Shown here: piece by piece, positions 34,038 to 38,886 of the stretch
Layout: every line of letters starts with the position of its first letter
Numbering within the stretch: position 1 is the first letter of the stretch
Assembly: GCA_938017975.1 (NCBI GenBank)
Contig: CALIKQ010000005.1
Span: 93,429-132,314, forward strand
DNA from: an uncultured Pseudomonadales bacterium
GTDB lineage: Bacteria > Pseudomonadota > Gammaproteobacteria > Pseudomonadales > Azotimanducaceae
Direction: 5' to 3'
DNA: 38,886 bases
Translations under genes and position numbers: made by a program
The notes under the pieces: model-generated
What the model saw: the letters and a program-made list of their open reading frames with translations, nothing else
Databases searched by the model: none
What the model was told of the DNA's origin: nothing

Positions 34038-36683
34038 TTAAATGACGCGGGAAGAGGGTGCTTTTTCTTCGCCCAAAGACCTGAGCACTTTAATCACTCC
34101 CCTCAGAGATCGGTGTTGAACACCGTTTAGATGTGCTCGCTGCGCCACTCCCTCGAGTTCCTGCATAAGTGCGTAACGGTTTTTTGGAGTAGTCGGGTTT
34201 TCGAGTGCCGCGGCGAGCATCTCGAGGGTTTTTAATTCTTCACCCGCTAGGATCTGGTGTCGGCGCAATTGATCAATGTAAGCGCGAGCGACAAGACCAT
34301 TGTCCGGCCAGATCACGGGAAACTGTTGTTGTGGATTAAATGTCTCGCCAGTGTCAGCCAAAGCAGCCGCGGCAATTTCATTGGCAGTCAGAAAGTCGCT
34401 CGGCATGAGCTCAAGTACATCCAAGCCTCGGGTGATCTCAGTGGCGTAGATTTGGCCTTTGTACCAGTAAGTCGACCAATACCCACCCAATACGAGTTCG
34501 GTTTCGTGAATTGGGCCTCGATCAAAGTAAGCAATTTCAGTTGGATTTTTTGAGTCGGTGAAATCAATCACCGAGATTCCGCCTTGGTACCAAGCTTGGA
34601 CAAAGATGTCTCTGCCTGGAACGGGCACGATCGATCCATTATGCGCTACACAATTCTCAGTCTTTGTCTGGGGTGCGGGCATTTTGTAATAGGACTGAAA
34701 ATCAAGCTGCTGATCCACAATATCGAAGATCGCGATCGCACCCCAATCAATCGGGTCAAAGCTTCTACAGCGCGGTCGCATGCCGCCGCCCCATTCGTCG
34801 GTAAATAAAACTTTGGTGCCATCGTTGTTAAAGGTTGCAGAGTGCCAATAGGCAAACCCTGTGTCTGTGACTACATCCAACCGACTCGGCGCCAGAGGCT
34901 GTGTGATATCGAAAATGATCCCATTACCTGAACAAGCGCCAGCTGCAATACCTCCGGTAGGGTAGACGGTAATGTCATGACACTGGTCCGTGCGAGATGT
35001 TGTTTGAGATTGCTCGTCGTGTTGCCCACCGCGCCAAAGTCCTGCTAATGCGCCTGTTTCCGGGTCTGCAAAGACCGCGGGACTGTCAATGATTTTTGCC
35101 TTAGAGGGGTCTGCGATGGGTATTTCAATCACATCAATCCGAAACAAAGCAGTGCGATTATCGCCGGGTGTTGCACCAACACAGCCAGGAAGCTCTTCCT
35201 CCTTGCGGATATTTGAAGTCCCTGAATTGTAGACAATGATGCTGTGGGCATCGCTGCTAACGACAGAATGGGTGTGCGAGCCTCGACAAGTTTGAACCAG
35301 CCCTACCTGCTTGGGTTGAGTTAAATCACTGATGTCGAAGATGCGTAAGCCTCGGAAGCGTTCGGTACTGATATCATCGGCGACTCCCCCGAGTCCGCAG
35401 TCGATGCGGCCTCTATTCTCCTCGACCGACATCAGCAAAAGGTTGCCGACGATCGACACGTCACCCTGCCCGCCCGGACAGACAACAGAACTGATGAGTT
35501 TAGGCTTTGCTGTTGAGTTAAGCTCGTAGAGGTTAAAGCCGTGATAACTGCCCAATGCCAGAAGGTCTTTAGAAAAAGCCATGTCGGTGTAAGAAAAGCT
35601 GAGTAGCGGCGAACGCTCCGAGCGAGGCTCAGGTTTTTTTGGCTCGGCTCCGAACTCAGTATCATCTGAGTTCTCTCCCGATTGAGCTGCTTTAGCCTCA
35701 AGTTCAATGTCGGATGCTTCCTTCGTGTCCATGAAGGGGAGATAGGTGATCCACTGGGACCACCAATTCAAATCTTCGACTGGTTCTTTTTTCGGTGCCA
35801 ATGGCGGCAATTCAGAAGGGTTATCTGGGTCAAAAAAGCCTGGCGGCTTGGGCAAGTTGATGATGAGGTGCATGTTCAATGCTGCTTCGCCGCCAGTCAT
35901 AAACCCTGGTGAGAGACTGGCTCTAGGGTCGGCCGAGAGTCCTGCCCTAAGCAGATCCATGCGGTCAATCTCCGCGGTTTGTTCATTTTTTAAGTCCGTA
36001 ATAAATTGATACAGTGCGGGGTCATGGGCTGAACCTGGCAGTTTCAAGAGGCGCTTGATCATTTTGAGGGCGCCGTCATGGTGATTGATCATCAGATCTA
36101 AAAAGAGTGCCTCGAACCCGAGGCTTGATGCGTCTGCAAGCGCCTGCATTTGCTTGGGTGAAGCCATGCCCATCGAGGTATGATGATCGGTCATGTCGCT
36201 GTGATCCATCGCTCGAATTCGAGGTTGTTTTCGTTCATCAAGCCAGGCTTCCATGAACGTAATTTCGTCAATTTGAGATGCTTTAATTCTACCAGCAAGG
36301 TCAATAAACGAAGGTTGGTTGGTACGATCCTTCACAAGCGTTGCCATGTCGACAGCTTGCTGATGGTGGACAATCATGTCCTGGAGAAAGCGCGCGTCAT
36401 CCGGAGAAAAGCTTGAGACGGCAATTGAGGATGCTTCTGAAGCATCGAGCATTTTTGGGGGTTGGCCCGGCGCGCCGGGTTGAATAATCGGTGGGTTTGC
36501 CATCCCGCTCAACGAGAATAGGAGCGCCGCGGTTGCAAGGCAGGAGGCTAATCCGAGGCGTAGCCTCCTCTCCAGCGAGCCTATCGGAGATTGTTTTGGC
36601 CAGCCCGTAATAAAAAAGCAATGACTTAAAAAACCAGAGATCCTCGAGTCGATAGACTCCAATCCAAATTTGTGAAAAAGCAT
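34038..36683 (-). CDS. DUF305 metal-binding domain fused to LVIVD-type beta-propeller
   Basis: An exported 881-residue protein of unknown function. A hydrophobic segment at 44-60 (LASCLATAALLFSLSGMA) looks like a signal peptide after a long basic n-region. Residues about 90-235 are a DUF305 helical bundle with IVHHQQAVDMA (H106, H107) and MINHHDGALKM (H201, H202), and a His/Met-rich loop DHSDMTDHH between them. A linker at 270-370 is proline- and acid-rich. Residues about 370-780 form LVIVD-like repeats (GLRIFDISDLTQPKQVG, GIIFDITQPLAPSRL, GISVIDFTDSKNPTEIAYFD), probably a beta-propeller. ATG 36683 with GGAG seven bases upstream is preferred to the open frame to 36815. The product is probably periplasmic or secreted, and metal binding, perhaps copper, is inferred. 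Confidence 0.82.
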   Translation of the reverse strand: MLFHKFGLESIDSRISGFLSHCFFITGWPKQSPIGSLERRLRLGLASCLATAALLFSLSGMANPPIIQPGAPGQPPKMLDASEASSIAVSSFSPDDARFLQDMIVHHQQAVDMATLVKDRTNQPSFIDLAGRIKASQIDEITFMEAWLDERKQPRIRAMDHSDMTDHHTSMGMASPKQMQALADASSLGFEALFLDLMINHHDGALKMIKRLLKLPGSAHDPALYQFITDLKNEQTAEIDRMDLLRAGLSADPRASLSPGFMTGGEAALNMHLIINLPKPPGFFDPDNPSELPPLAPKKEPVEDLNWWSQWITYLPFMDTKEASDIELEAKAAQSGENSDDTEFGAEPKKPEPRSERSPLLSFSYTDMAFSKDLLALGSYHGFNLYELNSTAKPKLISSVVCPGGQGDVSIVGNLLLMSVEENRGRIDCGLGGVADDISTERFRGLRIFDISDLTQPKQVGLVQTCRGSHTHSVVSSDAHSIIVYNSGTSNIRKEEELPGCVGATPGDNRTALFRIDVIEIPIADPSKAKIIDSPAVFADPETGALAGLWRGGQHDEQSQTTSRTDQCHDITVYPTGGIAAGACSGNGIIFDITQPLAPSRLDVVTDTGFAYWHSATFNNDGTKVLFTDEWGGGMRPRCRSFDPIDWGAIAIFDIVDQQLDFQSYYKMPAPQTKTENCVAHNGSIVPVPGRDIFVQAWYQGGISVIDFTDSKNPTEIAYFDRGPIHETELVLGGYWSTYWYKGQIYATEITRGLDVLELMPSDFLTANEIAAAALADTGETFNPQQQFPVIWPDNGLVARAYIDQLRRHQILAGEELKTLEMLAAALENPTTPKNRYALMQELEGVAQRAHLNGVQHRSLRGVIKVLRSLGEEKAPSSRVI

Positions 36684-36826
36684 AGTTTGCTCCACATCTG
36701 TCAGCGCGCCAGACTTATCGGTCCATGCGTCTGGCACGATTTTGATTTTTGGCGAGGGTAGCTTAACAAATGTCACCGTCGAGCTCGTAACCTTAACATT
36801 ACGACTCCTCAACAACAGCGCCTCTG

Positions 36827-36841
36827 GATCTGTAACAGATC
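36827..36841. promoter_or_regulatory. Operator-like palindrome between divergent genes
   Basis: GATCTGT-A-ACAGATC is a perfect 15-base palindrome in the roughly 290-base gap between the divergent DUF305 fusion and CBS genes. It is about 143 bases upstream of the former start and 133 bases upstream of the latter. Its symmetry suits a dimeric repressor. No regulator gene is adjacent. The rest of this gap shows AGGAG before the CBS start and no other clear signal. Confidence 0.38.
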
Positions 36842-36974
36842 TCCGATCGCGTGTAAGTCTTCAATCGTTGTCCCAGTTTTGGAATGCGTTCCCCATCGAA
36901 TTTCCGCTAAGTCTCCATCGTTTCCGCGTGAGACCGTGTTAGCGTCTATTAAAGCCTACGCGCTAGGAGTCGGT

Positions 36975-37370
36975 ATGAAATCTGTAAAGGTATCGGACTA
37001 TATGGTGGGCAAGCCGGTGACCGTGTCTGAAGCCGTCACCATTGCCCATGCGGCACGAGTCATCACTAAAAATAAGGTCTCGGGAGTGATTGTCGTGGAC
37101 GCCAGCGGCCGAGCCGTTGGGATGCTATCTGAACTTGATTGTCTCCGGAGCCTGTTATCGGAGATCTACAACGGACAAACCATCGGGGGTGGATCAGTCC
37201 TAGACGCCATGACAACCCCAGTTACAGAGGCTTCACCCGATGATGACATTATCAGTGTTGCTGAGTCGATGTTGTCGAATAAACAGCGAAGGCGCCCCGT
37301 CGTAGCTCAGGGTGCATTGGTTGGTCAGGTAACTTGTCGGCAGTTGTTGGGCGCGCTGTTAGATTATTGA
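36975..37370 (+). CDS. Two-CBS-domain protein
   Basis: A 131-residue protein made of two CBS motifs, which form one Bateman module binding adenine nucleotides or similar ligands. CBS1 is VSDYMVGKPVTVSEAVTI through VIVVDASGRAVGMLSELDCL; CBS2 is VLDAMTTPVTEASPDDDI through RRPVVAQGALVGQVTCRQLL. No catalytic domain is attached, so it probably regulates a partner protein. ATG 36975 with AGGAG five bases upstream is chosen; the open frame from 36879 reads through what looks like untranslated leader. Confidence 0.9.
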   Translation: MKSVKVSDYMVGKPVTVSEAVTIAHAARVITKNKVSGVIVVDASGRAVGMLSELDCLRSLLSEIYNGQTIGGGSVLDAMTTPVTEASPDDDIISVAESMLSNKQRRRPVVAQGALVGQVTCRQLLGALLDY

Positions 37371-37380
37371 GTGCGCGGAT

Positions 37381-37411
37381 CTCCACCTGTGAGTTGGTGG
37401 GGCGGTTTTGT
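37381..37411 (+). terminator. Candidate terminator of the CBS gene
   Basis: CTCCACC, eight bases, GGTGGGG makes a seven-pair stem (one T-G pair) just after the CBS stop, followed by CGGTTTTGTT. The T run is broken by one G, so strength is moderate. The 230 bases from here to the VOC gene hold nothing I can support. Confidence 0.5.
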
Positions 37412-37632
37412 TGCAGTCGAAGACATTGCTGTTCTCCTGGTTGCTTGAGCCGAAAACATCGCGTTGAGGAAATTTAGCAAGCGGTGGCATCCGTCGACAA
37501 GGCATTGAAAAGCTTTCGCTTGCGCTAAGCTCAAAGAGGCTCGCCTTTACTGTTCGTCGGTATCGATGTTGGCTGATTCGCAAGGCGTCGATCCGTTTGC
37601 ATTCAAATTCGGCAACCTGCTCACGTTAACTT

Positions 37633-38007
37633 TTAGTAAATGTCTTGGCCAAAAATCAGAATGAAACCGTTGACATCTGTGACACTGAAATCTCTGATTC
37701 CGTAGTCGCGATCACCGATTTCTTGGGTGATCGCTGTGCCGCGCTGTTCGAGCTCTTTATAGTAGGCATCGACGTCGACCAACCAATTAAAAATCCGAAC
37801 TGGCGCTTGAGCTTGAGCGCCATTGGATCGAGTGAAGTGAAATGCAGCATTATCCCGCCAAACAACCGCATATTCGGGCGATCTAAAGTCGCACTGGAAA
37901 CCCAAATTTTGTTCAAAGAAATCTACGCTGAGGTCGACACTCCTCACCGGTAAAACCGGCGCACCTTGAATGAATTGTGTCGGGGTAGAGGATGGCTTTT
38001 GGGGCAC
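37633..38007 (-). CDS. VOC-superfamily (glyoxalase/bleomycin-resistance-like) protein
   Basis: A 124-residue vicinal-oxygen-chelate fold protein. APVLPVRSVDLSVDFFEQNLGFQ at 15-37 is the usual first module, and GIRDFSVTDVNGFILIFGQ at 102-120 is the last strand with the Asp-Asn-Gly turn. One chain holds two beta-alpha-beta modules, as in fosfomycin- or bleomycin-resistance-like proteins, but no substrate can be read and metal ligands are not certain. The ATG at 38007 is in a plain context. It is transcribed in the same direction as the FliL-like gene, 122 bases downstream of it, and is probably separate. Confidence 0.83.
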   Translation of the reverse strand: MPQKPSSTPTQFIQGAPVLPVRSVDLSVDFFEQNLGFQCDFRSPEYAVVWRDNAAFHFTRSNGAQAQAPVRIFNWLVDVDAYYKELEQRGTAITQEIGDRDYGIRDFSVTDVNGFILIFGQDIY

Positions 38008-38129
38008 CTAGGGCTCGCCGAGAATTCTGCGTTAGATGAAAGACTAGTCGTCTTTGTTGATTTTCTCAAATCATTGAATGACGCCAAAGATTGGCCCGAC
38101 GCGAGGCCGCGTTGAATTCCTCACAGCCA

Positions 38130-38570
38130 CTATTGAACAACGAATCCCGTCAGCATCGCGCGCTCGAGTTCGATCGGCGCCTTGTTTGCTTTAAATAGCT
38201 TAAGAACGTGCGATTCGATTCGGTCGACGAATTCTGTTTTGCCCTCAATAGAAGTGATCTCTTGGTAGCGGCTACTCTGCATCAAGCTGAGCAACGTACT
38301 TTGGATCAGTGGTAGATTGGTTTTAAAAGTGTTGCTCGAAGTGATGTCGCGGGTTTGCAAGCTAACCGTGATTTGCAGATATCGTGTTTTGCCTTTCACA
38401 TTAAAGTTTGTCACCACGGGGGGTACTTCGACGTAGATAAAAGGACGATCATCTGGCTTTGGGGCTTTTGCTGTTTCGGCGCTGTTCGTGTTGAAGTAGA
38501 CATAGGCGCCGACCCCGGCGCTAATGGTCAGAAGTACAGTGAGAATGCCGATAACAACGATTTTGTTCAT
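38130..38570 (-). CDS. FliL-family protein
   Basis: A 146-residue FliL-like protein: one N-terminal membrane helix (VVIGILTVLLTISAGVGAYVYF, 4-25), a short charged linker, and a periplasmic domain at about 44-146. The domain contains PFIYVEVPPVVTNFN and YLQITVSLQTRD, then LPLIQSTLLSLMQS, all typical of FliL. FliL surrounds the stator and tunes flagellar motor torque. No other flagellar genes are in view, so it may be a stand-alone paralogue. The start ATG is preceded by AAGGCAGCACC. The gene could continue an upstream - strand operon beyond the window edge, but the structured element upstream argues against this. Confidence 0.83.
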   Translation of the reverse strand: MNKIVVIGILTVLLTISAGVGAYVYFNTNSAETAKAPKPDDRPFIYVEVPPVVTNFNVKGKTRYLQITVSLQTRDITSSNTFKTNLPLIQSTLLSLMQSSRYQEITSIEGKTEFVDRIESHVLKLFKANKAPIELERAMLTGFVVQ

Positions 38571-38634
38571 AAGGTGCTGCCTTTAGGTGATCTTAAAGAA
38601 GTGGCAAAGCTGTGGACGCGAAGGAGTCAGCTCA

Positions 38635-38664
38635 ATGCTTTCGAAGGATGAGTTGGATTTTTAA
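38635..38664 (+). CDS. Possible nine-codon leader-like reading frame
   Basis: ATG at 38635 with AAGGAG eight bases upstream opens a nine-codon frame (MLSKDELDF, stop TAA at 38662-38664). The stop lies inside the first arm of the outer stem of the structured element and just before its first hairpin. This resembles a leader peptide ahead of an attenuator, but there is no run of one amino acid to sense and the downstream gene is outside the window. It could also be chance. Confidence 0.3.
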   Translation: MLSKDELDF

Positions 38665-38773
38665 AGTAAGACCCTGATGCGCCTTTTTAAGGGGGGGGGT
38701 AGGAGACGCATCAGGGTCTTTTTCCAAACACGAAGGCAAGGGGGGAGCTTTCGTGTTGAAAACTTTAAAAATC
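38656..38773 (+). repeat. Nested three-stem inverted-repeat element with G-rich loops
   Basis: The outer arms GATTTTTAAAGT (38656-38667) and ACTTTAAAAATC (38762-38773) are perfect complements. Inside are hairpin A, AAGACCCTGATGCG (38668-38681) with CGCATCAGGGTCTT (38707-38720), directly stacked on the outer arm, and hairpin B, AACACGAA (38727-38734) with TTCGTGTT (38750-38757). Loop A holds nine G in a row (38691-38699) and loop B six. Hairpin A runs into TTTTT on the + strand, like a terminator. Together they form a three-way junction of 118 bases. It could be a structured RNA, an attenuator or a small mobile palindromic repeat. The remaining bases to 38886 hold no gene I can support. Confidence 0.6.
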
Positions 38774-38886
38774 AAAACCTCGCTGAATATGTGGTTGGTA
38801 GAGGTAAAGCAATCGCTGTGCCAATTTTAAAAATATTCGACATTTAGTCTGCTGCAAAAAGCCAGGTAAAGCGTTCTAGCTCGATG

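Noticed and set aside
36540-36572. GGAGGCTA/TAGCCTCC inverted repeat in the DUF305 fusion gene
   Set aside because: It lies inside the coding part for the signal peptide, and eight-base arms can arise by chance.
38355-38651. A 98-residue + strand frame over the FliL gene
   Set aside because: It lies antisense to a well-supported FliL-family gene and has no family features.
1-38886. tRNA genes, CRISPR arrays, insertion sequences or phage genes
   Set aside because: I looked for T-loop signatures, spaced direct repeats, and transposase or integrase motifs and saw none.

Overview
The window looks like chromosomal DNA of a gammaproteobacterium, probably a free-living marine or other aquatic lineage. 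The evidence is a run of genes in gammaproteobacterial form: valS next to holC and pepA, divergent lptF-lptG, slyX, pilU, an AmiD-type lipoprotein amidase and a class I fumarase. Base composition looks mid-range by eye and was not computed. I see no prophage, insertion sequence, CRISPR array, tRNA or rRNA. Gene density is high. Two convergent pairs share their stop codons and several same-strand genes overlap by a few bases.

Layout. (1) 48-7613, + strand: class I fumarase, a giant one-chain biotin-dependent carboxylase (CT-alpha, long linker, CT-beta, biotin carboxylase, biotin carrier) and a LysR regulator. (2) 10184-7610, - strand: a long-form PurM homologue resembling Bacteroidota enzymes, then PilU with an added C-terminal EF-hand-like loop. 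(3) 10313-12980, + strand: hisH-hisF, slyX and a quinone oxidoreductase. (4) 18652-13163, - strand: pepA, holC, an unknown small gene, valS and a cold-shock gene. (5) 18732-20926, + strand: lptF-lptG. (6) 24388-20923, - strand: a tight five-gene run of TauD-type dioxygenase, PlsC acyltransferase, HpcH/HpaI aldolase, hotdog thioesterase and RDD membrane protein. (7) 24791-26294, + strand: a MarR-GNAT fusion behind an operator-like promoter, then a HIT protein. (8) 26331-38570, mixed strands: beta-carbonic anhydrase, GMC oxidoreductase, a copper P-type ATPase with a changed nucleotide-binding motif, an amidohydrolase, a lipoprotein amidase, a DUF305/LVIVD fusion, a two-CBS protein, a VOC protein and a FliL-like protein. 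(9) 38571-38886: no long gene, but a strongly base-paired element.

How the genes may work together. Fumarase and the carboxylase are central metabolism, and the LysR gene is the obvious candidate regulator of the carboxylase. HisH-HisF releases AICAR, a purine intermediate, while the divergent PurM homologue makes the purine precursor AIR, so this divergent pair may link histidine and purine synthesis. CopA and the His/Met-rich DUF305 protein, a few kilobases apart, may both handle copper.

The best second-look items are the domain order of the one-chain carboxylase, the PilU EF-hand, the DUF305/LVIVD fusion, the SEHV change in CopA, and the nested hairpin element near the right end with a nine-codon reading frame ahead of it. 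I found nothing that proves a new multi-gene system. All functional calls come from reading motifs, without database searches.
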